Positions 17,533 through 25,110 of a stretch of 64,000 nt of DNA are shown piece by piece. The DNA is from Corynebacterium sp. CNCTC7651. Lineage in GTDB: Bacteria > Actinomycetota > Actinomycetes > Mycobacteriales > Mycobacteriaceae. The position numbers were made by a program, and so were the translations under genes. Location: positions 2,232,001 to 2,296,000 of the forward strand of contig NZ_CP071246.1 of NCBI RefSeq assembly GCF_021496665.1. Reading direction: 5' to 3'. Numbering within the stretch: the first letter of the stretch is position 1; each line of letters opens with the position of its first letter. The notes under the pieces are model-generated. The model was not told the DNA's origin, made no database searches, and saw nothing but the letters and a program-made list of their open reading frames with translations.

Positions 17533-18513
17533 CTACTTGATCACAATCGGGTTCACCGGCGAGCCGGTTCCGCGGACCACCTTGAGCGGGGCGGCGGTGT
17601 AGAGGAAGTCCCACTGGCCGTCTTCGGCGCAGGAATCCGCGAGATCATCCAGCCAGGCGATCTCGGTAAGGCTGATACCCAAGTTGCGCAGGAACACGCC
17701 GTGAAGCACCAACGCGATGCCGGAGGTGGGCTCATAGGTCACCTCGTTCGCAATGGTGTCGGTGACCAGGTTCGGAATCTCGCGCTCCATGAACCAATCC
17801 ACCAGCTCCGGGGTGTAGGTCAGACCCGGCTCCACAAGATCCTTGTTGAACTCCTCCGCATCAACGCTGTACCAGTACTTCATCCACCCGGTGCGAACCA
17901 GCAGGATGTCGCGCTTCTGAATTTCAACGCCCTGTGCTGCGGCGGCTTCAAGCAAGTCTTCGTGCGTGAACGTCTCGCCCTTCTCCAGCCATTCCTTCCC
18001 GCGATGGCGTGCCATATCAATCAACACGCCGCGGCCAACAACGCCGCGCTCCGCGATCGGCAGGACCGATGCGAAGTCCATACCGCCATCATTGGTGGTG
18101 TCGGCGGACTTGCCGTTCCACAGCTTGCCGTCGTACCACGCGTGCCCAAGCGCGTCATACTGCGTGGAACCCTGCAGGAAGATCGAAGCCTTGTCATCCG
18201 AGTAGCGGATACCGCCCTTGTACTGCGGGCCGTTGCCGCCCGGCTCGAAGGAATTGTCGTCGAAGACCATCTCACGCTCCATGCCGGTGCGGCCGGGGAA
18301 GACCGGATCACCGTGCGGGTGGCCCATCTGCACCTGGAGAGTGAACACCTTGCCCTGTCGCGCAGACTTGAGCCCGCGCATGATCTGCTCATGGTCAAGG
18401 AAGTTCAGGGCACCGACCTCATCGTCATCGCCCCAGCGGCCCCAGTTGTTGGGAGAATCTTCCAACAACTTGGCTAGGTCGTCGAACTGGGAAAAGTCGT
18501 GGTTGTGGCCCAT
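17533..18513 (-). CDS. Cyclase family protein (kynurenine-formamidase-like metal-dependent hydrolase)
   Basis: 326 residues from ATG 18513 (MGHNHDFSQFDDL), preceded by AGAGG. It belongs to the cyclase/arylformamidase family (PF04199-like). The metal-binding region reads GSTQYDALGHAW, and later conserved parts are LLVRTGW and PELVDWFMEREI, with an invariant-looking IALVLHGVFLRNLGI near the C-terminus. Members hydrolyse N-formylkynurenine or related amides and lactones; the substrate here is unknown. It is divergent from an alcohol dehydrogenase across a palindromic operator, which suggests a shared catabolic pathway and a common regulator. Confidence 0.8.
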   Translation of the reverse strand: MGHNHDFSQFDDLAKLLEDSPNNWGRWGDDDEVGALNFLDHEQIMRGLKSARQGKVFTLQVQMGHPHGDPVFPGRTGMEREMVFDDNSFEPGGNGPQYKGGIRYSDDKASIFLQGSTQYDALGHAWYDGKLWNGKSADTTNDGGMDFASVLPIAERGVVGRGVLIDMARHRGKEWLEKGETFTHEDLLEAAAAQGVEIQKRDILLVRTGWMKYWYSVDAEEFNKDLVEPGLTYTPELVDWFMEREIPNLVTDTIANEVTYEPTSGIALVLHGVFLRNLGISLTEIAWLDDLADSCAEDGQWDFLYTAAPLKVVRGTGSPVNPIVIK

Positions 18514-18556
18514 CTGGAAACCTCTTTTCTGGTGTGGTGATGTACGGGACCGTCCG

Positions 18557-18585
18557 CTAATCACATGGTGAATTCATGTGATTAG
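18557..18585. promoter_or_regulatory. Palindromic operator between cyclase and alcohol dehydrogenase
   Basis: CTAATCACATG (18557-18567) and CATGTGATTAG (18575-18585) are perfect 11-bp arms with a 7-bp spacer, in the middle of the divergent intergenic region. A TATAGT at 18600-18605 could be the -10 box for the dehydrogenase. No regulator gene is adjacent. Confidence 0.75.
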
Positions 18586-18649
18586 CATTACAAAACGAAC
18601 TATAGTGAGTTCCAGCCCACTCACGCACCGATTACGGGAGGAGAAGTTC

Positions 18650-19771
18650 ATGAGCAGCGACACTCTGACCATCAAGGGAGCAGTTCTGGAAGAATCCGGC
18701 CGCTCCACGCCGTACGCAGATTCCATCCCCATCTCCATCTCGGAGCTTGAGCTTGCCCCGCCGGGGGAGAGCGAAGTACGCATCAAGATCCTCGCAGCTG
18801 GTATCTGCCACTCAGACCTTTCCGTGGTGAACAACAACCGCCCGCGCCCCCTGCCCATGCTCTTGGGCCACGAGGCTTCCGGAGTTGTGGAAGAACTCGG
18901 TCCGGGCGTGACCGAGTTCGAGGTTGGCCAGCACGTAATCTGCACGTTCCTTCCGCGCTGCGAGGAGTGCAAGGCATGCAAAACGGATGGCCGAATCCCG
19001 TGCGAGCGGGGTTCCAAGGCGAATAACGAAGGCACGTTGCTCAACGGGGATCGTCCGCTGCAGCGCGATGGTGAGGTAGTGAACCACCACCTTGGCATCT
19101 CCGGATTTGCTACTCACGTGGTAGCTGACGTGCGTTCCCTTGTTGCGGTGGGCGAGGATGTGCCGCCAGAAGTCGCAGCCGTCCTTGGGTGTGCCATTCT
19201 TACTGGCGGCGGAGCGTTGCTCAACGAAATTAAGCCGAACGAGGACACCTCACTTGCCGTGGTTGGTCTCGGAGGCGTTGGCGCAGCCGCTGTCCTTACC
19301 GCCGCGGCGCTGGGTCTGAAGGAAATCGTGGCAATTGACGTTCAGGACAGCAAGCGCGAGCTAGCAAAAGAGCTTGGTTGCACCGAGGCTATGACACCGG
19401 ATGAGGCTGTTGAATCTGGCCGGAAGTTCGACGCGGTGATTGAGGCTGCGGGCCACCCGAAGGCGCTCGAGACCGCCTACAAGATCACCGGTATGGGCGG
19501 TATGACGGTGACGGTTGGCCTGCCCGCACCGAACTCAGTCTCCGAGATTGACCCTCTGGTGTTGACCGCCGAGGCTCGCACCCTGAAGGGCAGCTACCTG
19601 GGCTCGGCAGTGCCGAAGGTTGACATCCCGAAGTACGAGGAGCTCTGGCGAGAGGGCAAGCTTCACGCAGAGAAGCTCATTTCCTCCCGCATCAAGCTCG
19701 AAGAGATCAATGAGGCAATGGACAAGCTGGATAACGGCCTGTCCCTGCGCCAGGTGATCATGTTCGATTAA
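18650..19771 (+). CDS. Zinc-dependent alcohol dehydrogenase
   Basis: A 373-residue medium-chain dehydrogenase starting at ATG after GGAGGAG. Catalytic zinc ligands are visible as Cys53 (GICHSDL) and His74 (GHEASGVV). The structural zinc loop has Cys104, Cys107, Cys110 and Cys118. The NAD-binding motif is VVGLGGVGAAAV near residue 208, followed by acidic AIDVQDSKRELAKELG, indicating NAD+ preference. It resembles the aryl-alcohol/class III group (LGISGFATHVV). Divergent transcription with the cyclase suggests joint regulation by the 18557-18585 palindrome. Confidence 0.9.
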   Translation: MSSDTLTIKGAVLEESGRSTPYADSIPISISELELAPPGESEVRIKILAAGICHSDLSVVNNNRPRPLPMLLGHEASGVVEELGPGVTEFEVGQHVICTFLPRCEECKACKTDGRIPCERGSKANNEGTLLNGDRPLQRDGEVVNHHLGISGFATHVVADVRSLVAVGEDVPPEVAAVLGCAILTGGGALLNEIKPNEDTSLAVVGLGGVGAAAVLTAAALGLKEIVAIDVQDSKRELAKELGCTEAMTPDEAVESGRKFDAVIEAAGHPKALETAYKITGMGGMTVTVGLPAPNSVSEIDPLVLTAEARTLKGSYLGSAVPKVDIPKYEELWREGKLHAEKLISSRIKLEEINEAMDKLDNGLSLRQVIMFD

Positions 19772-19783
19772 TTCCTGTCCCGA

Positions 19784-20146
19784 GTGTGGGCGGCAGCATC
19801 CAGGATTAGTTTGGAGCGAGTCAGGCGCCATGTACAACTTACGAGACTAGACCTATTCCCCCTTCACTACAGAATCTCCGGCACGGTCTCAGCATGGGTG
19901 TTTAGCCTGGAGGATTTCGAGCGAATCATCACCGGCGAGATGCGGTTCAGTTGGCTTGAGGGGATGGTGAAGGCCGCATACAACCTCAACGTGCGGATGA
20001 TGCGCTACGGCGGAACGATGTATGGGAAAGCGCACAACCCGTACTTCGCTCACGACGTGTTTCGCAGCGCGGTGGAGTGGAAAGACCGCTCAACCGTTTT
20101 GCCCAAAACCCGGGGATCGCACTACAACCGAGTACGTTCGCGCTGA
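19784..20146 (+). CDS. Hypothetical protein, possibly truncated
   Basis: An open frame of 120 residues from GTG 19784. The credible coding part is GTVSAWVFSLEDFERIITGEMRFSWLEGMVKAAYNLNVRMMRYGG. It has no signal peptide, no recognised domain and no clear ribosome-binding site, and the first 25 residues look non-coding. It ends 11 bp before the next small gene, a spacing like that of a coupled pair. It may be a gene remnant or the first member of a small two-gene module. Confidence 0.35.
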   Translation: MWAAASRISLERVRRHVQLTRLDLFPLHYRISGTVSAWVFSLEDFERIITGEMRFSWLEGMVKAAYNLNVRMMRYGGTMYGKAHNPYFAHDVFRSAVEWKDRSTVLPKTRGSHYNRVRSR

Positions 20147-20157
20147 AAGGAGAAACC

Positions 20158-20379
20158 GTGTCCCAGACATTCATCGACGCGTGCCTCGCAGGCACCGCAC
20201 GCCCGGAAGAGATTGATGATTGGGTCGATGCCTGGCACGATGCGGCCCCTGGTAGCGAGGATAAGACGCTGGACCAGTACCTCGGTTTTACCGATGAAGA
20301 AGGCAGGCTCTGGGCACGCAAGCCCTCAAGCCTGTGGGGAATCCTCGAGGAGCACAAGTCCGCCCGCCAGCGCACGTAG
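20158..20379 (+). CDS. Small acidic hypothetical protein
   Basis: 73 residues from GTG 20158 (MSQTFIDACLAGTARPEEIDDWVDAWHD), well placed behind AAAGGAG. It is acidic and helical, with GFTDEEGRLWARKPSSLWGILEEH at the C-terminus. The shape and size fit actinobacterial antitoxin-like small proteins. Together with the frame ending at 20146 it could form a toxin-antitoxin-type pair, but no domain supports that directly. Confidence 0.6.
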   Translation: MSQTFIDACLAGTARPEEIDDWVDAWHDAAPGSEDKTLDQYLGFTDEEGRLWARKPSSLWGILEEHKSARQRT

Positions 20380-20411
20380 TAGCCACCGCCAGCGGGCATA
20401 GCGGCTAGACC

Positions 20412-21035
20412 CTACTTCGGACGCTTCTCGCAGCCGACGCCGTCGCCATCGCGGTCCAGGTGGGTGCCGTAGCCCGGCTCGCCACGGCGGATCGGGCGGC
20501 CGAGGTCATTCCACACCGCACGGCAGTTCGCGTACATCTTGCCGGACGGCTGCGCCTGGGCAGGGCGCACCTGCGGTGCCGGAGCCGGCTGCGGAGCGGG
20601 AGCAGGTTGAGGGGCCGGTGCCGGTGCGGGAGCCGGCGGTTCAGGTGCCGGAGCAGGCGCAGGTGCCGGAGCGGCAACCGGGGCCGGCGGGTTGCACGGG
20701 ATCACCGTGGGGAGGGGATTAGGAACGATACCCTGTTGCATGGCCCAGCACACAAGGCCGGCACCAGCGGCGAGCGCCGCGACGCCACCAACCACACCGG
20801 CAACGATCTTCGTGGTGTCAGAGGAAGAAGACTCACGGGATGCGCTGTCTTCCTCCTTCGCTGCGGAGTGGACTACTTCGCTTTCAGACGAGAAGGACTC
20901 GGACGACCCGTCGCCCGTCGCCTCCAGTGCGACGAGGGAGCTCAACATCGCAGACGAGGCGGAAGCAGCAGGGGGAGCGACAACAGACAGAGCAACAGCG
21001 CACGCAGATGCGGCGGCGATAACGGATTTCCTCAT
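20412..21035 (-). CDS. Secreted/anchored Excalibur calcium-binding protein
   Basis: 207 residues from ATG 21035. MRKSVIAAASACAVALSVVAPPAASA is a Sec signal peptide. A Ser/Glu-rich segment follows, then one hydrophobic helix (IVAGVVGGVAALAAGAGLVCWAM) and a long Ala-Pro stalk (APAPAPAPAPEPPAPAPAP). The C-terminus is an Excalibur domain (YANCRAVWNDLGRPIRRGEPGYG) with the calcium-binding DRDGDGVGCE. It is probably displayed at the cell surface with the Excalibur domain outside. Binding partners are unknown. Confidence 0.85.
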   Translation of the reverse strand: MRKSVIAAASACAVALSVVAPPAASASSAMLSSLVALEATGDGSSESFSSESEVVHSAAKEEDSASRESSSSDTTKIVAGVVGGVAALAAGAGLVCWAMQQGIVPNPLPTVIPCNPPAPVAAPAPAPAPAPEPPAPAPAPAPQPAPAPQPAPAPQVRPAQAQPSGKMYANCRAVWNDLGRPIRRGEPGYGTHLDRDGDGVGCEKRPK

Positions 21036-21068
21036 TCCACTATTTTCACACTGTCTACACACCAACAT

Positions 21069-21288
21069 CCCGGTTTTCGCACAGAAATTACTAAGGTCCT
21101 GCCCCCGATAACTTCTCGAATTGTTTTCGAATTGTTCTGTCCGACGCTAAATGGGCCCGCGAAAGATATAGCGAAGATATAGGAAACAATTCGGGCGCTT
21201 AATCAGCCGCCAGAAGTCCCATTTGTGCACTTCAAGGACATAAAACCAATTGTTCCCGATTTGTTTCTAATTGTTTTAGAACCGCGCC
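21069..21288. other. AT-rich intergenic stretch with repeated AATTGTT words
   Basis: No gene is seen. AATTGTT recurs at least four times on both strands (GAATTGTTTTCGAATTGTTC, GGAAACAATTC, CCAATTGTTCC, CTAATTGTTTT). The stretch is clearly lower in GC than its neighbours and lies upstream of the Excalibur gene, so it may bind a regulator. Confidence 0.5.
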
Positions 21289-21612
21289 CTATCCCTGCTC
21301 GCGCTGCAGCGTGGCAAAGGTTTGCTTGGAGAATTCCTCCTCAACCTCCCAGTACTGGACCTCAATATTCGAGTTACCGAGGTTTTCCAGCGACGCCCGC
21401 AGAGGACCCTCGCCCCACTGCTTAGCATTCTCAACGGTGTCGAAGAGGTAGAAGGACGCGCCGCGACCCTCCCCGGGTTGCGACGTCCACACCTTCCACA
21501 CAAGCCCCGGAATCTGCTGAAGGTCCGGGATCGCGCCCTCAAACCCCTCGCGGATCTTCTGGTCGGTGAACTCGTACGGGCTGTCAAAGGTGACGGAGAG
21601 CAGGGTAGACAT
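21289..21612 (-). CDS. YdhR-like small monooxygenase-fold protein
   Basis: 107 residues (MSTLLSVTFDSPYEFTDQKIREGFEGAIPDLQQIPGLVWKVWTSQPGEGRGASFYLFDTVENAKQWGEG). The ferredoxin-like dimeric alpha/beta barrel matches the YdhR family of putative monooxygenases. These usually act on quinone-like substrates, or are of unknown substrate. It is a single gene with its own upstream TetR-type palindrome at 21653-21668, so it is probably induced by a small molecule. Confidence 0.82.
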   Translation of the reverse strand: MSTLLSVTFDSPYEFTDQKIREGFEGAIPDLQQIPGLVWKVWTSQPGEGRGASFYLFDTVENAKQWGEGPLRASLENLGNSNIEVQYWEVEEEFSKQTFATLQREQG

Positions 21613-21628
21613 GACGTTTCCTTTCGGG

Positions 21629-21643
21629 CTTTTGCTTATCGAC
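21629..21643 (-). repeat. Copy of the dispersed GTCGATAAGC element in a 5' leader
   Basis: On the minus strand it reads GTCGATAAGC followed by AAAAGCCC, placed 22 bp before the YdhR-like start codon. It is one of the few copies outside coding sequence. Confidence 0.85.
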
Positions 21644-21652
21644 GTTCACTTC

Positions 21653-21668
21653 TAGACCAATCGGTCTA
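21653..21668. promoter_or_regulatory. TetR-type palindromic operator
   Basis: TAGACCAATCGGTCTA has perfect 6-bp arms, TAGACC and GGTCTA, a form typical of TetR-family operators. It lies 41 bp upstream of the YdhR-like start codon. The regulator gene is not in the window. Confidence 0.7.
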
Positions 21669-21765
21669 AACGAGGTGACAGTGAGCGTACTAGGCGGTCC
21701 GTAAAACGGAACCCCACCGCACCGAAACCCCACCTCACGGTAAGGATCAAGGTGAATACAAATCG

Positions 21766-21789
21766 ACCTCGGTCTCCTAAAACCGAGTC
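21766..21789 (-). terminator. Possible terminator overlapping the stop of the 366-residue gene
   Basis: Read on the minus strand, CTCGGT pairs with ACCGAG across TTTTAGGAG, and the stop codon lies in the loop. Only a short T-rich stretch follows. Confidence 0.4.
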
Positions 21790-22877
21790 CGGAACGCCTG
21801 CGTTGTCGGAATGGCAAAGTGATCCGTGCTCAACCACGGCACCCATACCGGCGTGAAATCCTCCAGCTCCGGTACCCAATCCATAGGCAGCTCCGCGTGC
21901 TGATCCCCACCCGGGTTGAAAAACACCACCACCGTCCGCCCCGGGACCGCCTCAAGCGATTCGTTCAACACCCGCACCTCCTCCGGCGACGGCGCACCGC
22001 CCACACGCCCGAGAACATCCCGCGGCAAAAGCTCCGCTGCCGCTTCATAGTCGCCGCCACTCACAGCCTCATTAAATTCGCCGAACTCCTCGCTGGCCCG
22101 CAGCAACGTATCCGCGCACTCCAGCAGCGCGTTATCCACCGCATCGCCCAGGTACTCGTTCTCGAAGTACGCGTCACCTTGCGCCAGCTCCAGCAGCGCC
22201 CGCGCGTAGGCAAACGTTCGGTAAACCTCCACCGCAGCAGGGGCATTGTGCCTCTCGACGATCCCCTCCAGCGCCAAACCAATTGCTCTCAGCACCCCGT
22301 ACACCGGCCGCTGCGCTTTCAGCTCGATGGTGTACTCGGCTCCGCCGACGAACATCGTCGTGAACACCCAAGCTCCTGGTTCACTGAGTTGGAATAACGG
22401 CATCTGCAGGACCATTGCGTTGCCACCGCGCTGAGGAAGCGCACGTTCAATCTCGTCGAGGTACTCATCCAGCCGCTCAACGGATTCAAGGTTGCGGGTC
22501 TTTTCCCACACCGCTCGAGCTAAGAAGAACGCTACGGCGAATCGCGGCTCGCTCTTCAACGCGGCGCGACACGCCTCGAGAAGAAGGAGCGCGAAACTCT
22601 CAGCTTGGCGCCCATCTCGTGCGCTCCTTAAATCTCGCAGCATGGCGTGTGCGAACTTCGCTGTCCCCGCTATTTCTTCTGCGGCTTCGCCGACCGGCTG
22701 CGTTTCATCCACCGGCCGATAGTTCCGAGCGGTGGTTTCGACGAGTTGCCGCAGCTCTGGACCAAACCCCAGCTGCTGTTTGGTTAGCTGCACCCCCGGC
22801 AGCGCCGAAACTGAAACGTATCCCGTGAACTGCGTTCCCGCAGCTTTCACGGGAATATCGAATGTTTTCCCCTCCAT
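21777..22877 (-). CDS. Hypothetical cytoplasmic protein, 366 residues
   Basis: MEGKTFDIPVKAAGTQFTGYVSVSALPGVQLTKQQLGFG at the N-terminus is beta-rich. The central part is helical and TPR-like in character (FALLLLEACRAALKSEPRFAVAFFLARAVWEK; VEVYRTFAYARALLELAQGDAYFENEYLGDAVDNALLECADTLL). The C-terminus, VVVFFNPGGDQHAELPMDWVPELEDFTPVWVPWLSTDHFAIP, is Trp/Pro-rich. No signal peptide, membrane segment or known motif is seen. It lies at the left edge of the accessory block containing the restriction system. Function unknown. Confidence 0.7.
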   Translation of the reverse strand: MEGKTFDIPVKAAGTQFTGYVSVSALPGVQLTKQQLGFGPELRQLVETTARNYRPVDETQPVGEAAEEIAGTAKFAHAMLRDLRSARDGRQAESFALLLLEACRAALKSEPRFAVAFFLARAVWEKTRNLESVERLDEYLDEIERALPQRGGNAMVLQMPLFQLSEPGAWVFTTMFVGGAEYTIELKAQRPVYGVLRAIGLALEGIVERHNAPAAVEVYRTFAYARALLELAQGDAYFENEYLGDAVDNALLECADTLLRASEEFGEFNEAVSGGDYEAAAELLPRDVLGRVGGAPSPEEVRVLNESLEAVPGRTVVVFFNPGGDQHAELPMDWVPELEDFTPVWVPWLSTDHFAIPTTQAFRTRF

Positions 22878-23002
22878 GGCGCCTGAACCTACAGCAGCTC
22901 TCCTCCTCTGGCTCCGGTTTCCTATCTCGCAACGGTATCCGTCTCTTAGCTATTGACCGCTCGGCTTCAGAGCGATACTCCTGTTCTCAGGGGGTGGCAA
23001 CC

Positions 23003-23197
23003 ATGAAGAGTTTTGAAGTCACAGCGGAACGCGGGAAAAGTGGTGTCTGGGTGCTAGAGTGGGCCGAGCTCAGCGTGGTCTCCCAAACGGCGCGCCTTAA
23101 TAGAGCCGAGGCAGAGGTTGGGGAGGCCATCGCATATCAGTCTGGCCTTGCGGAAGGTGGCTTCCAACTGAGAATTGTCTCTTTGATGGTCCACTAG
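23003..23197 (+). CDS. HicB-like small protein without visible partner
   Basis: 64 residues from ATG 23003 (MKSFEVTAERGKSGVWVLEWAELSVVSQTARLNRAEAEVGEAIAYQSGL). The pattern of a short beta hairpin, then VSQ-(T/S)-x2-L-x-RA and an amphipathic helix fits the partial RNase-H-like fold of HicB-type antitoxins common in actinobacteria. No HicA-type toxin (small basic double-stranded RNA-binding protein) is found next to it. It may be an orphan antitoxin or a stand-alone regulator. The upstream GGGGGTGG could serve as ribosome-binding site. Confidence 0.6.
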   Translation: MKSFEVTAERGKSGVWVLEWAELSVVSQTARLNRAEAEVGEAIAYQSGLAEGGFQLRIVSLMVH

Positions 23198-23260
23198 ATC
23201 GCAGCACATTGAACTAACGCCGATGCGGGAGCGTGGAAATCCAAGTGTATAAGCAACCGC

Positions 23261-24934
23261 TCACTCGGCCTCGTGGGCGGACACTTTTACCAGCAAGGAA
23301 TCGAACGCGAGATTGAGAGACTTCACAAGTATGTCAAAGTCTTCTCTTGCGTCGTGGCCACGTAAACCCAAATCTCCATAGACTTTCGCAGACTCTGAAT
23401 TTTTGAGATGCGCGATTCCTCCCCGGGATCGGAGAGCCTGGAGTTGTCGAAGGCGCTGACAAAATTCGTCTGGCCAACCTTCTTTCTCGCCAAGCTTTCG
23501 GAGGTTTTCCAAACTGCGATCAGGAATCACTTCATCTGCTGGAAGCGCTTTACATATAGCTTTAGTGTTGAGAGAATCGACCAGCCATTTGGTGAGAGTT
23601 AGAATTGGCCCCTGTAGCGAAAGCGGGTCTGCCGAAGCGGGATAAACCAGTACTTCCACCTGCCGTTCCAGACTGGGTTCAAGTTTTTTCCAGATTGGAA
23701 ATCCGAACTTTCGTTCACAATGGCTATTGATATCCCCGACTTTGGTCTTGAGCTCTCCAATGGGGTCCGGCGATCCCACCCACTGACCAAGAAAATCTCG
23801 GCGAAATCTTCCGTCATCGATACCTCCCTCTGGGAGATCGTTGTAAATTCGCCAGTGGTTGTGCTCTTCGCGCGGGATGTGCGCACCAATGTCACCTAAG
23901 TAGACCACCACCATGTTTTGGTCATTTAACGAAATATCAATTCCCCAAAGGTTGAGGCATTCCAAACGTGTAGCGCTGATACTAAAACGAGACGGTGTCG
24001 AGATATATTTGCTGAGAACGTCCCGCCGGAAATATACGGGCGTAAGGTAATGAGGAGCCGTGGGATTAGCTCCGAAATAGTTCCCCAATTGGCTTGGTTC
24101 ACTAGTAAACTCTACTGGTTCACCATCGGGTGACACACCAACAATGAAGGACCCGTATTCCGGAGCCTCACCCTCCCCTTCCAGCAACAACGGTTTAGTT
24201 CTCCCTAGACGGCCACGGTACGTGAACCTGCCGCCCAATGACACGCAGCTATTACTTTCACTACTCGCCGCGAGGGAATACTCCCTGTAGCTAAAGCTTC
24301 CACAATCGTCCGTGAATTCCTCATGCACGGTCCGCTCCAGAATCTCTCCAGTCATCTGGAACAGCTCAAACTGTATTAGTAGGCGCTTGTTAAACGCATA
24401 GAGATATGTCCCGAGCTCCTCCGCCCGCACTTCCACGCTCCAGCCGTCTTCACTAGTCCTCATCCGGAGCAATTGCCTCTCCTCACCCCAAGGCGTTAAG
24501 AAGCGCCACTCCTCGCCCACCTGATATGCATCCCAGAACCACAGGAATGATGGCGTAATGAAGATCTGATACTCGGAAGCGCCCGGAGGAAAAACTCCCT
24601 GGCAAAAGAATCTCACGGAGCCATGCTCACTGTGGTCGAGCATGCCATCAAGGGTCTCTGGGCGTTGATCTTGGCCAGCCCATAAACGGGTAACACAGGC
24701 CAGATTCTGACCGACCCACCCATCCCCAAAGGGGAACGCATGATCGAATTCATCCTCAACCAGCACGGCTCGGAGCCCACCCCAGACGTCCGAGTAACTA
24801 AAGGGCAGACCCTCCCCAATCGTTACCCATCCAACTGCCCTTGATCCTGCCTGAGCTACGCTTTTGTCCGGTACATATCTAAGATATTTATTGCTGACAT
24901 CTCGACTCCAGTCGAAGCCACCCATTTCGCGCAC
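23261..24934 (-). CDS. Unknown 557-residue protein of the restriction locus, HEPN-like C-terminal motif
   Basis: Base composition is near 50% GC, well below the neighbouring core genes, which suggests transfer. Residues 1-330 are beta-rich with many Trp/Phe/Tyr (FFCQGVFPPGASEYQIFITPSFLWFWDAY). Residues about 365-410 hold EEHNHWRIYNDLPEGGIDDG and FRRDFLGQWVGSPDP. The C-terminal 110 residues are helical and include LRSRGGIAHLKNS, which matches the R-x4-6-H signature of HEPN ribonucleases. That assignment rests on the motif only. It lies 176 bp downstream of hsdR in the same direction and could be an accessory defence gene. No name is known to me. Confidence 0.65.
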   Translation of the reverse strand: MREMGGFDWSRDVSNKYLRYVPDKSVAQAGSRAVGWVTIGEGLPFSYSDVWGGLRAVLVEDEFDHAFPFGDGWVGQNLACVTRLWAGQDQRPETLDGMLDHSEHGSVRFFCQGVFPPGASEYQIFITPSFLWFWDAYQVGEEWRFLTPWGEERQLLRMRTSEDGWSVEVRAEELGTYLYAFNKRLLIQFELFQMTGEILERTVHEEFTDDCGSFSYREYSLAASSESNSCVSLGGRFTYRGRLGRTKPLLLEGEGEAPEYGSFIVGVSPDGEPVEFTSEPSQLGNYFGANPTAPHYLTPVYFRRDVLSKYISTPSRFSISATRLECLNLWGIDISLNDQNMVVVYLGDIGAHIPREEHNHWRIYNDLPEGGIDDGRFRRDFLGQWVGSPDPIGELKTKVGDINSHCERKFGFPIWKKLEPSLERQVEVLVYPASADPLSLQGPILTLTKWLVDSLNTKAICKALPADEVIPDRSLENLRKLGEKEGWPDEFCQRLRQLQALRSRGGIAHLKNSESAKVYGDLGLRGHDAREDFDILVKSLNLAFDSLLVKVSAHEAE

Positions 24935-25110
24935 TTACCAGCCTTCCAACTGCATCTAGAACTTTCCTAGCCTTGATTAGTCTCCGCATACTGTCGTCAT
25001 TTCGCTGTTTCAGCGGATAGTTCTTCCAAATTCACAGATCGCATATCTTTTCGAACAGCCTAACAGATTTTACAATCAAGCGCGGTCTACGATGTGACCA
25101 CAAGCTATCT

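Noticed and set aside
23003..23260. A HicA-type toxin partner for the HicB-like protein
   Set aside because: No small basic frame with a dsRBD-like HicA pattern was found on either side.
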